Positions 42,541 to 50,634 of a stretch of DNA of 64,000 bases are shown in pieces (positions within the stretch are counted from its first letter, which is position 1; each line of letters begins with the position of its first letter). The position numbers and the translations under genes were made by a program. The DNA is taken from assembly GCA_041685735.1 (NCBI GenBank), contig JAWLFE010000001.1:62001-126000 (forward strand). Reading direction: 5' to 3'. The notes under the pieces were generated by a model. The model was not told where the DNA came from. It worked only from the letters and a program-made list of their open reading frames with translations, and ran no database searches. Source of the stretch: CSSed11-175R1 sp041685735. Lineage in GTDB: Bacteria > Actinomycetota > Nitriliruptoria > Nitriliruptorales > Nitriliruptoraceae.

Positions 42541-43263
42541 TCAGAGCAGCTTGCGGATCTCACGTTCGAAGTCGGCGACGTGCGTCCGGGCCATGTGCTC
42601 GGCCCGATCCGCATCGCCGTCCGCGATCGCCCGCAGCAGCGCACGGTGCTCGTCGATGGCGTCCTCGAGCTGGTGCATCCGCTCGAGCGCGAGGAACCAC
42701 AGCCGCAGGGCGAGCACGTAGTAGCGGTCGAGGGCGGCCTCGAGGAACGGGTTGCGGGCGGCGCGGTAGATCAGCCGGTGGATGCGTTGGTCGAGGTGGA
42801 TCAACCGGCGTTCGTCGGTCTCGCCGACGATGCGGTCGAGTTCGGCCAGCAGCGCGGCGATGTCGTTGCGGTCGCCGTCGGTGGCCCGCTCGGCTGCCAG
42901 GCGCGACACGAAACCCTCGAGTTCGACCCGGATCTCCGAGATGGCACCGAGGTCGCCGACGTCGATGGGCCCCACGTAGATGCCACGCCGTGGGAAGACC
43001 TCGACCAGTCCGTCGTCAGCAAGGCGTCGCAGGGCCTCGCGGACGGGCGTGCGGCCGAGCCCGAACTCCTCCACGAGGTCCCGCTCGTTGACCAGGGTTC
43101 CCGGCGCCAGGCCGAGCGTCACGATGCGGTCGCGCAGCAGGTAGTAGGCCTGCTGGCTCAGCGAATCGGTCGCCGCGTGCTCGGGCACGAGCACGGACAG
43201 CCCCGCAAGCGCATCGGTGGCCAACGACGAGATGAGCACCCTCCCAGACGAACCTGTTTGCAC
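42541..43263 (-). CDS. GntR-family (FCD domain) transcriptional regulator
   Basis: Predicted regulator of up to 240 residues. The winged helix (about 35-100) reads SQQAYYLLRDRIVTLGLAPGTLVNERDLVEEFGLGRTPVREALRRLADDGLVEVFPRRGIYV. The helical FCD effector domain follows (about 105-235), with FHRxI-type residues in DQRIHRLIYRAARNPFLEAAL. The 43263 GTG gives the longest form, but a promoter-like sequence overlaps it, so translation may begin at GTG 43239 or later. It lies directly upstream of the dehydrogenase-etfBA genes on the same strand and may control them. Confidence 0.83.
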   Translation of the reverse strand: MQTGSSGRVLISSLATDALAGLSVLVPEHAATDSLSQQAYYLLRDRIVTLGLAPGTLVNERDLVEEFGLGRTPVREALRRLADDGLVEVFPRRGIYVGPIDVGDLGAISEIRVELEGFVSRLAAERATDGDRNDIAALLAELDRIVGETDERRLIHLDQRIHRLIYRAARNPFLEAALDRYYVLALRLWFLALERMHQLEDAIDEHRALLRAIADGDADRAEHMARTHVADFEREIRKLL

Positions 43264-43290
43264 ACTACTGATATATCACCTGGTTGGCAA
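43262..43290 (-). promoter_or_regulatory. Putative promoter of the GntR gene
   Basis: On the minus strand TTGCCA (43290-43285) and TAGTGT (43267-43262) are separated by exactly 17 bases. The spacer contains the palindrome GATATATC (43270-43277), unusual A/T-rich sequence for this genome and a possible operator. Confidence 0.5.
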
Positions 43291-43341
43291 GGGCGTGGTG
43301 CCGTCGGGCACGGCCGATCCGTCGACGACCCGCCGCACACG

Positions 43342-43377
43342 ACGATGCGCCGGCCGCGGAAGCGGCCGGCGCATCGT
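43342..43377. terminator. Perfect 16-bp hairpin terminator
   Basis: A 16-bp perfect stem (43342-43357 with 43362-43377) closed by a GGAA tetraloop. It lies 14 bases beyond the stop of the universal stress protein gene on the minus strand and should terminate that transcript before the GntR promoter. Confidence 0.75.
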
Positions 43378-43391
43378 GATGGTGCGGGCGA

Positions 43392-43847
43392 TCAGTCCCG
43401 GGTGGACTCGCGGACCACGAGCACCGGGCACCTGGCGTGCCGGGTCACCTGTTCGGAGACCGACCCGAGCCGCAGGCCCGCGAACCCGCCCCGACCGCGC
43501 GAGCCGACCACGACGAGGTCGGCCTCCTTCGAACGGTCGATCAGGGCCTGCGCGATCTTGCGTTCAGCCAGGACGGAGTGCTCGACCTCGATGCCGTCGA
43601 AATCGACGTCGATCTCATCGAGCCACTCACCCAGGCTCTTGCGGGCGTCCTCCCGTTGCTGCTCCATGTCAGGTGCCCGGTCCGTCCCGTGCTCGGGGAG
43701 CACGGGGTAGGCGGTGACCTGCTGGTGCGGCTCGAAGATGTAGACCACCTCGAGCGAGGCCTCGCGCCACCTCGCTTCCTCCGCTGCCCGCTTGAGTGCG
43801 TCGATCGACGCGTCCGACGCGTCGACACCGACGAGGATCCTGGTCAT
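43392..43847 (-). CDS. Universal stress protein (UspA family)
   Basis: Predicted 151-residue single-domain Usp. It starts MTRILVGVDASDASIDALKRAAEEARWREASLEVVYI, and the nucleotide-binding signature is VVVGSRGRGGFAGLRLGSVSEQV (G-x2-G-x9-GS), suggesting it binds ATP. It follows the BCCT gene on the same strand by 31 bases, so the two are probably co-transcribed. Usp domains are often paired with transporters; a role in osmotic or metabolic stress is inferred only. Confidence 0.9.
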   Translation of the reverse strand: MTRILVGVDASDASIDALKRAAEEARWREASLEVVYIFEPHQQVTAYPVLPEHGTDRAPDMEQQREDARKSLGEWLDEIDVDFDGIEVEHSVLAERKIAQALIDRSKEADLVVVGSRGRGGFAGLRLGSVSEQVTRHARCPVLVVRESTRD

Positions 43848-43878
43848 GATGTTCCCTTTCCTCCGCGTGAGGGTCGGC

Positions 43879-45510
43879 TCAGCTGTCTGAGGCCTTGGCT
43901 TCGTCGGACATGCCGCCGGAATGGTCCTGGATCAGCATGTCCTGTGATCGCACGACCGTGTGGCCGCGGATCTCCGAGGTCAGGGCTTTGGCTACGCCGA
44001 CGGCAGTCACAAGGAGCACGATCGCGAAGGGGAAGCCCGTCGCGATGGATCCGGCCTGCAACGCACCGAGGCCTCCGGCGGCGAGCAGCACCGCGGCCAC
44101 GACACCCTCAGAGGTCGCCCAGAAGATCCGCAGACCCTTCGGTGGGTCCAGGGCACCGCCCGAGGCGATCATGTCGATCACGAACGAGCCGGAGTCCGAG
44201 GAGGTCACGAAGAACAGGGTCACGACGATGATCGTCAGGACCGAGGTCAACGTGGCGGCTGGGAAGTTCTCGAGCATCACGAACATCGACACGTCCGCGC
44301 CCTGTTCGAGCGTCGGGGTGACGATGTCGTCCGCACCGGTCAACTGCAGGTCGAGGGCCGTGTTGCCCATGACGGTGAACCACAGGAAGGACACGGCGGT
44401 CGGAACGAGCAGCACGCCGAGGATGAACTCGCGGATCGTGCGGCCGCGCGAGATCCGGGCGATGAACATCCCGACGAAGGGTGCCCAGGAGATCCACCAC
44501 GCCCAGTAGAAGATGGTCCAGTCGGCCAGCCAGCCCTCCGCGGTGCCGTACCAGCCCTGCGCGGTCTCCGCGGTCCACAGATCCGGGTTGTCGTAGGTGC
44601 CACCGGAGAACAGGACGGTGAAGAAGTTCGTGATGTACGCACCGAGGTTGTCGAAGTAGGCCGTCAGGATCACCAGCGTCGGACCGGCGAGGATCACGAA
44701 CAGCAGCAGCAGCCCGGCCAGGGTGATGTTGAGCTCGGACAGGCGCCGGATGCCCTTGTCGATCCCGGTGACCACCGAGATGGTCGCCGCGAGGGTGATG
44801 ATGGCGATCAACCCGATCTGCAGGCCGGTCCCACCTTCGATGTCGAAGACCCAGTTGAGCCCGGCGGCGATCTGGCTCACGCCGAGCCCGAGCGAGGTCG
44901 CGATGCCGAACATGGTGCCGAAGATGGCCAGGATGTCGACGAGGTTGCCCCAGAAGCCGTGGATCTTGTTCCCGATCAACGGGTAGAGGGCGGCGCGGAC
45001 GGTCATCGGCAGGTTGTGGCGGAAGCCGAAGTAGGCGAGCGACAGGCCGAGCACCGCGTACACCGACCAGGCGCCGAGCCCCCAGTGGTGGTAGGTGAGC
45101 AGCATCGCCTCGCGGGCGGTCCCCTCAACAGATTCCAGCTGCGGGCCTTCGGCGAAGTGCATCACCGGCTCGGCGACACCCCAGAACACCAGCCCGATAC
45201 CCATCCCGGCGCTGAAGAGCATCGCGAACCAGGTGAGGTAGCTGAAGTCCGGTCGAGCGTCGTCGGGCCCGAGGCGGATGTCGCCGGTCCGACCGATCGC
45301 GAGCCAGAAGCAGAACACCACCAGCACCGCGATCGTGAAGATCAGGAAGAACCCGAGGTTGGTCGTGATCCAGTCGCGCGCAGCGCCGAGGACCTCGCCG
45401 GCGTTGTCGCTGAAGATCGACCCGTACAGTACGAACAGAACGATGATCCCGGCAGACACGGGGAACACCACGGGATGGACGTGTTCTTTCGCCCTCTCGA
45501 GCGTTGACAT
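43879..45510 (-). CDS. BCCT-family glycine betaine/choline-type transporter
   Basis: Predicted 543-residue membrane transporter with about 12 hydrophobic segments. SAGMGIGLVFWGVAEPVMHF (100-119) carries the glycine-rich GMGIG sequence typical of sodium-coupled betaine carriers. HHWGLGAWSVYAVLGLSLAYFGF gives the TM4 Trp/Tyr cage residues, and WTIFYWAWWISWAPFVGMFIARISRGRTIREF (331-362) is the BCCT signature in TM8. The N- and C-terminal tails are short, so the osmosensing tail of BetP is not obvious. The ATG has GGGAG upstream. It suits uptake of the substrate for the corrinoid and dimethylglycine genes nearby; exact substrate is inferred. Confidence 0.9.
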   Translation of the reverse strand: MSTLERAKEHVHPVVFPVSAGIIVLFVLYGSIFSDNAGEVLGAARDWITTNLGFFLIFTIAVLVVFCFWLAIGRTGDIRLGPDDARPDFSYLTWFAMLFSAGMGIGLVFWGVAEPVMHFAEGPQLESVEGTAREAMLLTYHHWGLGAWSVYAVLGLSLAYFGFRHNLPMTVRAALYPLIGNKIHGFWGNLVDILAIFGTMFGIATSLGLGVSQIAAGLNWVFDIEGGTGLQIGLIAIITLAATISVVTGIDKGIRRLSELNITLAGLLLLFVILAGPTLVILTAYFDNLGAYITNFFTVLFSGGTYDNPDLWTAETAQGWYGTAEGWLADWTIFYWAWWISWAPFVGMFIARISRGRTIREFILGVLLVPTAVSFLWFTVMGNTALDLQLTGADDIVTPTLEQGADVSMFVMLENFPAATLTSVLTIIVVTLFFVTSSDSGSFVIDMIASGGALDPPKGLRIFWATSEGVVAAVLLAAGGLGALQAGSIATGFPFAIVLLVTAVGVAKALTSEIRGHTVVRSQDMLIQDHSGGMSDEAKASDS

Positions 45511-45702
45511 CGGCAGTATCTCCCTTTCGCGCCGAGATGTGCCGACCCGTGCGTCCCCTCTCTCCTGGAGGACGGCTGGAACGGGACGGCGACGGTCGGT
45601 GCGCACGTGGTTGGTGGTCAACTGACGCGGGCGACACCCTTGCAGACGCGCCGCGTGGATGCCACGTAGGGTTGTCGGGATGGTGGCCCTTTGACCAGGA
45701 TC

Positions 45703-45737
45703 GTGCGCTCAGCGCGACGGGCATCCGGCGAGCGCAC
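45703..45737 (-). terminator. Possible hairpin terminator
   Basis: GTGCGCTC (45703-45710) and GAGCGCAC (45730-45737) form a perfect 8-bp inverted repeat with a 19-base loop. It lies 63 bases past the stop of the 45801-46361 gene on the minus strand. The rest of 45511-45702 shows no gene and no clear promoter for the BCCT gene. Confidence 0.4.
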
Positions 45738-45800
45738 AAGGGTGTGCCCGTCGTCCCGGACGCCGGTCACGCCATGTGACGGGCCGGTCGCGCCCGGTCG

Positions 45801-46361
45801 TCAGGGCTGGGGGCGGGCACGCCGCAACCGCGCCAGGGCCACCGCCCCGCCCAGCATCACGACCACGCCGACGCTCGCCGCCACGCCGGTGGCTCCCGCC
45901 GCCAGGGCCGCGAACCCTCCGATCGTGGCGATCGATCCCGCGGCGAGCCAGGCCCCACCCGCGATGCGGTCGTGGTCCAGCAGGTACTTGCCCACGACGA
46001 TGAGTGAGCCGACCGCGCCGACGGCGAGCAGCACGACCGCCAGGATCCCGATGTTGAACAGGAAGGCCACCACCAGCAGGGCCACGATCACGGCTGCGGC
46101 GATCTGCCAGGACCGCTGTTCGCGCAGGCGGCCCACCGACGCCAGCGCCAGGGGGAACGCGAAGACGATCAACTGCAGTTGCGGTGGCGCCTGCCCGGCG
46201 ATGATGGTCGCCAGCAGGGGGAGTGCCGCGACCGCCCCCGACCCCCCGAGTACCGCCATGACCTGCAGCACGAACTCCTCGGACGACCCCGGCCCCTGTA
46301 GCGGGCGGACCCGGTCGTCGGGACCCTTGCCGTCCCGGGGTCCCTGGTTGTCCTTGGCCAC
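45801..46361 (-). CDS. Hypothetical multi-pass membrane protein
   Basis: Predicted 186-residue membrane protein, not recognised. A hydrophilic N-terminus of about 28 residues is followed by roughly six hydrophobic segments (about 30-55, 60-72, 80-98, 101-118, 131-150 and 155-175), the last ones Ala/Gly/Val-rich. It ends with a basic RLRRARPQP tail. The GTG was chosen because AGGAGG lies 5 bases upstream; a longer frame extends through the divergent ATPase-fold gene. It is divergently arranged with the anti-sigma-like gene. Function unknown. Confidence 0.6.
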   Translation of the reverse strand: MAKDNQGPRDGKGPDDRVRPLQGPGSSEEFVLQVMAVLGGSGAVAALPLLATIIAGQAPPQLQLIVFAFPLALASVGRLREQRSWQIAAAVIVALLVVAFLFNIGILAVVLLAVGAVGSLIVVGKYLLDHDRIAGGAWLAAGSIATIGGFAALAAGATGVAASVGVVVMLGGAVALARLRRARPQP

Positions 46362-46484
46362 GGCGGCCTCCTGGGGTCGCGGCGAGCAGGGGCGTGCACG
46401 GCCCGTCCGGGCGGCGCACGCTATCCGCTCCGCGCGCCGCGCGGTCGCGGGGCACGCCAGCATGGCCGTGACCGGGCCGACACC

Positions 46485-46877
46485 GTGGTAGCCCCCGCGC
46501 CGCTGCCCTCGGCGGTGGACGGTCGGGAGATCCGTGCCGCCATCCGGTCCGCGGCGGTCCGGGGCGGGGCGAGCGGGGACCGGGCGCAGGACCTGACGCT
46601 CGCCGCCTGGGAGGCCGTGTGCAACACGATCGAGCACGGCGGCTCTCGACCCGAGCTCACCATCGGGGGTGGGCGCGACCGGGTGACCGTTGTGATCCCC
46701 GACCCGGGCGCCGCCCGCGTGGATCGTGACGGGCGCGGATGGTCCACCCCGGACCCGGATCCCTGGGCTCCTCGGGGACGGGGCTGGCGCATCATCGTTG
46801 CCCTGGTCGACGAGGTCCGGATCGTTGACGCCGATGGTGTCGTCTACCTCGAGCTGACGATCCGTCTGCCCGGCTGA
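46485..46877 (+). CDS. HATPase_c anti-sigma factor-like protein
   Basis: Predicted 130-residue single-domain GHKL ATPase of the RsbW/SpoIIAB type. The N box is LAAWEAVCNTIEHGG (about 39-53), and the G boxes are VVIPDPGA and PRGRGWRIIVALVDEVRI (about 96-113). Such small proteins bind sigma factors or phosphorylate anti-anti-sigma factors. No sigma factor or STAS-domain gene is adjacent. The last 34 bases overlap the 3' end of the convergent LysR gene. The GTG start is the first in frame. Confidence 0.65.
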   Translation: MVAPAPLPSAVDGREIRAAIRSAAVRGGASGDRAQDLTLAAWEAVCNTIEHGGSRPELTIGGGRDRVTVVIPDPGAARVDRDGRGWSTPDPDPWAPRGRGWRIIVALVDEVRIVDADGVVYLELTIRLPG

Positions 46878-47785
46878 TCCACCGTCGCATCCGCCACGGT
46901 GACGGCCGCGTCGATGAAGGTCTCGAGGATCGGGGAGCCGGCGCCCCGCCAGACCAGGGACAGGTCCGTGGTCGCGTGCTCGTCGCGGAGTGGTACCAGT
47001 CGGACGTCGATCGGTTGGATCGACCGGACGCAACGGGGGACGAGCGCGACACCACGGAAGGCCGCGACCATGGCCAGCATGGATGGATACTGCCAGGCGT
47101 GCGCGGCGATCCGTGGCCGGAAGCCCGCGTTGTCGCAGACCGCGAGCAGATGATCGTGCAACCGTGGCGCCGGTGGGCGGGGGAACAGCACGAACCCATC
47201 GTCGCGCAGGTCGGTCAAGGCCAGGTCGGGCTGCTCAGCGAGGAGGTGGTCCGGGGGGAGGGCAGCCAGGAGCCGCTCCCGGACGAGCGGTCGTGCCTGG
47301 AGCGCCTGGCCCCCGGGCTCGTGGTCCCCCAGTTCCCGGACGATCGCGACGTCGACGTCGAGGTCGAGGTCCGAGAGTTGCCGCTCGGTCGACAGTTCCT
47401 GCAGGTCGACGGCGACGTCGGGAACACGGTCGGCCAACTCCCGTAGCAGCGGCGTGAGCAGTTCGAACGCGACCGACTCGACGAAGCCCACCGACAGCCG
47501 TCCGGTACCACCCTCGGCGACCCGCTGCGCCCGCGTGACGGCCAGGTCCGCCGCATGGAGCAACTGGCGGGCGGAGTCGAGGAAGCTGACGCCGGCTTCG
47601 GTCAGGGCGACGTGCCGACTGGTGCGCTCGAGCAGCGTGATGCCCATGCTGCGCTCCAACCGTTGGAGACGGCGGCTGACGACGGGTTGCGCGACGTGGA
47701 GGCGTTCCGCCGCGCGGCGGAAGTGGCGTTCCTCGGCGACCGCGACGAACGCGGAGAGCAGCTCGAGATCCTGGAGACTATCCAT
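46844..47785 (-). CDS. LysR-family transcriptional regulator
   Basis: Predicted 313-residue regulator. The N-terminal winged helix (1-65) reads LELLSAFVAVAEERHFRRAAERLHVAQPVVSRRLQRLERSMGITLLERTSRHVALTEAG. The LysR substrate-binding domain (about 90-300) has RLSVGFVESVAFELLTPLLREL. It is transcribed away from the corrinoid methyltransferase operon with shared upstream DNA holding two dyads, the normal arrangement for a LysR activator of the divergent operon. Effector unknown, possibly the methylated amine. Confidence 0.87.
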   Translation of the reverse strand: MDSLQDLELLSAFVAVAEERHFRRAAERLHVAQPVVSRRLQRLERSMGITLLERTSRHVALTEAGVSFLDSARQLLHAADLAVTRAQRVAEGGTGRLSVGFVESVAFELLTPLLRELADRVPDVAVDLQELSTERQLSDLDLDVDVAIVRELGDHEPGGQALQARPLVRERLLAALPPDHLLAEQPDLALTDLRDDGFVLFPRPPAPRLHDHLLAVCDNAGFRPRIAAHAWQYPSMLAMVAAFRGVALVPRCVRSIQPIDVRLVPLRDEHATTDLSLVWRGAGSPILETFIDAAVTVADATVDQPGRRIVSSR

Positions 47786-47788
47786 CTC

Positions 47789-47851
47789 GATACAGTATCA
47801 GTCCATGCTGAATGAGTATTAGACCGTATCGTTCATCGGGTTTACGATACG
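47789..47851. promoter_or_regulatory. Divergent LysR operator/promoter region
   Basis: Two dyads: GATAC-A-GTATC (47789-47799), next to the LysR start, and CGTATCG-N13-CGATACG (47825-47851). Both share GTATC/GATAC half-sites. TAGACC (47820) and TACGAT (47843) with 17 bases between them could be the -35 and -10 of the plus-strand operon, so the second dyad covers that promoter. Confidence 0.55.
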
Positions 47852-48023
47852 TCAAGGCGGAGACGCTCAGGCCCGATCGCTCAGGCCCGCTCCAGGCCTC
47901 GCAGGTCTGGCAACGGCGTGTTCGACGTCGGCCGTGCACGACACCGGCATGCACGACATGCACGAGGTGGTCGGTCGGGTGGGAGACCCGGTGATCGCCT
48001 CGGCGGGATGTGGAGGCCTCATC

Positions 48024-48724
<701 letters not shown>

Positions 48725-48728
<4 letters not shown>

Positions 48729-49339
48729 GCCGGGACGTGCCCGGCCTGCTCGTGATCGCCTGCGGGGCGATCGCCCGGGAACTCGTGCGGGTCGTGCACC
48801 TGGACCGGTTGGCGGGGGTGCAGATCACCTGTCTGCCACCGGAGCTGCACAACCGGCCGGAGCGGATCGCCGACGCGGTCCGTGCCCGCATCCAGGAGGC
48901 TCGCCGCGACGGCCACGACAACATCCTGGTCGGCTACGCCGACTGCGGCACCGGTGGGGCGCTCGATGTGGTGTGCGCCGAGGAGGGCGTCACGCGACTG
49001 CCCGGCGCCCACTGCTACGAACTGTTCGCTGGCTCCGCGCTGTTCGCCTCCCTGCAGGAGGAGGAACCCGGGACCTTCTACCTGACCGACTACCTGGCTC
49101 GGAACGTCGACCGGCTGGTCTTCGAGGGGCTCGGGATCGATCGCCATCCCGAACTCGCGGACCTGTACTTCGGCAACTACCGGCGGGTGGTCCACCTCGC
49201 CCAGTCCGACGACCCGGAGCTGGACCGGCGGGCACGTCTGGCGGCCGAACGGTTGGGGCTGGCCTACGAGCGACGGTCCACCGGGCTCGGTTCGCTGCCC
49301 ATCGCCGTGACCTCGGTGCACCGCGAGTTGGTCGCCTGA
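48725..49339 (+). CDS. DUF1638-family protein
   Basis: Predicted 204-residue cytosolic protein of unknown function. Conserved-looking Cys/His positions are Cys13 (IACGAIARE), Cys36/His42 (TCLPPELHNRPE), Cys74 (VGYADCGTGGALD) and His96-Cys97 (LPGAHCYELFAG), which could bind a metal or a corrinoid intermediate. To my knowledge DUF1638 genes recur beside corrinoid methyltransferase genes, as here. The ATG overlaps the corrinoid gene stop by 4 bases, and the stop overlaps the next start (TGATG). A role in corrinoid maturation is inferred. Confidence 0.8.
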
Positions 49340-49725
49340 TGACCCGCCGTCGACGCTCAGGACCGCCGGAGCTGGTGGTGATCTCCTGGCGGGACATCCC
49401 CGCGCAGGTCACGGTCAGCGGTGGCAGCCGGACCGCGAAGGCGATGCTGCCAGCACGCTTCCAGCGCGCGATCGACCGTGCCGCGAAGGTGGCCGGCAAG
49501 ACCGATCACCAGGCCTACATCGGCGAATGGCGGCGTGAGACGCGCCCCGTCGAGGGTGATCCGGACGAGGCGGTCACCGCACTCGTCCAGGAACTCGATG
49601 CCGCCCACGACCGTGCGGGCCTCGAGGCACTCGTCCGCCAGGGTGGCCTGCGTCCGCCCACCCCGCCCACACCGCATCCGTCGCCGGCGCTGCGCCTGGC
49701 CGACGACCCCGGAGGCAACCCATGA
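49339..49725 (+). CDS. 'Virulence factor' domain small protein
   Basis: Predicted 128-residue protein of a small family labelled virulence factor in databases, a label without meaning here. The core (about 10-85) reads LVVISWRDIPAQVTVSGGSRTAKAMLPARFQRAIDRAAKVAGKTDHQAYIGEWRRE. The C-terminus is Pro-rich (RPPTPPTPHPSP). It is coupled to DUF1638 upstream and the pterin methyltransferase downstream by overlapping start/stop codons, so it very likely works with the corrinoid system. Its biochemical role is unknown. Confidence 0.72.
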   Translation: MTRRRRSGPPELVVISWRDIPAQVTVSGGSRTAKAMLPARFQRAIDRAAKVAGKTDHQAYIGEWRRETRPVEGDPDEAVTALVQELDAAHDRAGLEALVRQGGLRPPTPPTPHPSPALRLADDPGGNP

Positions 49726-50630
49726 CCGACACCGTGATCAGCTCGGCCACCAGGGAGGTGGTCATCGGGTTCGACCGGCCGTTCGTGATGATCGGCGAGC
49801 GCATCAACCCGACGGGACGCAAACTGTTGGCCGAGGAGATGAAGGCCGGTGACTTCAGCCGGGTCGAGGCCGACGCGCTCGCACAGGTCGAAGCCGGCGC
49901 GCACATGCTGGACGTGAATGCCGGGATCCCGCTGGCGGACGAACCGGCGCTGCTGACGCGCGCCGTGAAACTCGTCCAGTCGATCACCGACGTGCCGTTG
50001 TCCATCGACTCGTCGATCGTCGACGCGTTGGAGGCCGCGGTGGCCGCCTACGACGGCAAGCCGCTGATCAACTCGGTGACCGGTGAGGACGAGGTCCTCG
50101 AGCGCATCCTGCCGCTGGTCGCCCGGCACGGTGCGGCGGTCGTGGCGATCTCCAACGACGAGACCGGCATCTCCGAGGACCCCGATGTCCGCTTCGAGGT
50201 CGCGAAGAAGATCGTCAACCGTGCCGCCGACCATGGCATCCCGCACGCGGACATCGTGGTCGACCCGCTGGTCATGCCGATCGGGGCGATGGGGACGGCG
50301 GGGCAACAGGTCTTCCGCCTGGTGCGTCGTCTGCGCGACGAACTGCAGGTCAACACCACCTGCGGCGCATCGAACGTCAGCTTCGGTCTGCCCAACCGCC
50401 ACGTGGTGACCGGGACCTTCCTGGCGATGGCGATCTCGCACGGGATGACCTCGGCGATCATGAGCCCGTTGCATCCGGAGGTCAAAGCCGCCGTCCAGGC
50501 CGCGGACGTCCTCGCCGGTCACGACCCCAACTGTGCGGGGTGGATCAAGGCCAACCGGGTCCCCGGTGCCGAGGACGGCCGGTCCGGCGGCCGGCGCGCC
50601 GGTGGTCGCCGCGCGCGTGCGAGTGGCTGA
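49722..50630 (+). CDS. Methyltetrahydrofolate:corrinoid methyltransferase
   Basis: Predicted 302-residue pterin-binding TIM-barrel methyltransferase related to MtgA and the AcsE/MetH pterin domain. GERINPTGRK (about 26-35), GAHMLDVNAG, LSIDSS, KPLINSVTGED, VVDPLVMPIG and NTTCGASNVSFGLPNR are the folate-site motifs. It should move the methyl group from methyl-Co(III) corrinoid to THF in the breakdown direction. The C-terminal 20 residues are an Arg/Gly-rich tail. The ATG overlaps the preceding stop by 4 bases. Confidence 0.88.
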   Translation: MTDTVISSATREVVIGFDRPFVMIGERINPTGRKLLAEEMKAGDFSRVEADALAQVEAGAHMLDVNAGIPLADEPALLTRAVKLVQSITDVPLSIDSSIVDALEAAVAAYDGKPLINSVTGEDEVLERILPLVARHGAAVVAISNDETGISEDPDVRFEVAKKIVNRAADHGIPHADIVVDPLVMPIGAMGTAGQQVFRLVRRLRDELQVNTTCGASNVSFGLPNRHVVTGTFLAMAISHGMTSAIMSPLHPEVKAAVQAADVLAGHDPNCAGWIKANRVPGAEDGRSGGRRAGGRRARASG

Positions 50631-50634
50631 CACG

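Noticed and set aside
47852..48023. Cobalamin riboswitch upstream of the corrinoid operon
   Set aside because: No B12-box-like conserved segment was recognised in the leader. A covariance search would be needed to exclude a divergent one.
49339..49725. Pathogenicity role suggested by the 'virulence factor' domain name
   Set aside because: The label is historical. The gene is embedded in a corrinoid methyltransferase operon and has no toxin or secretion features.
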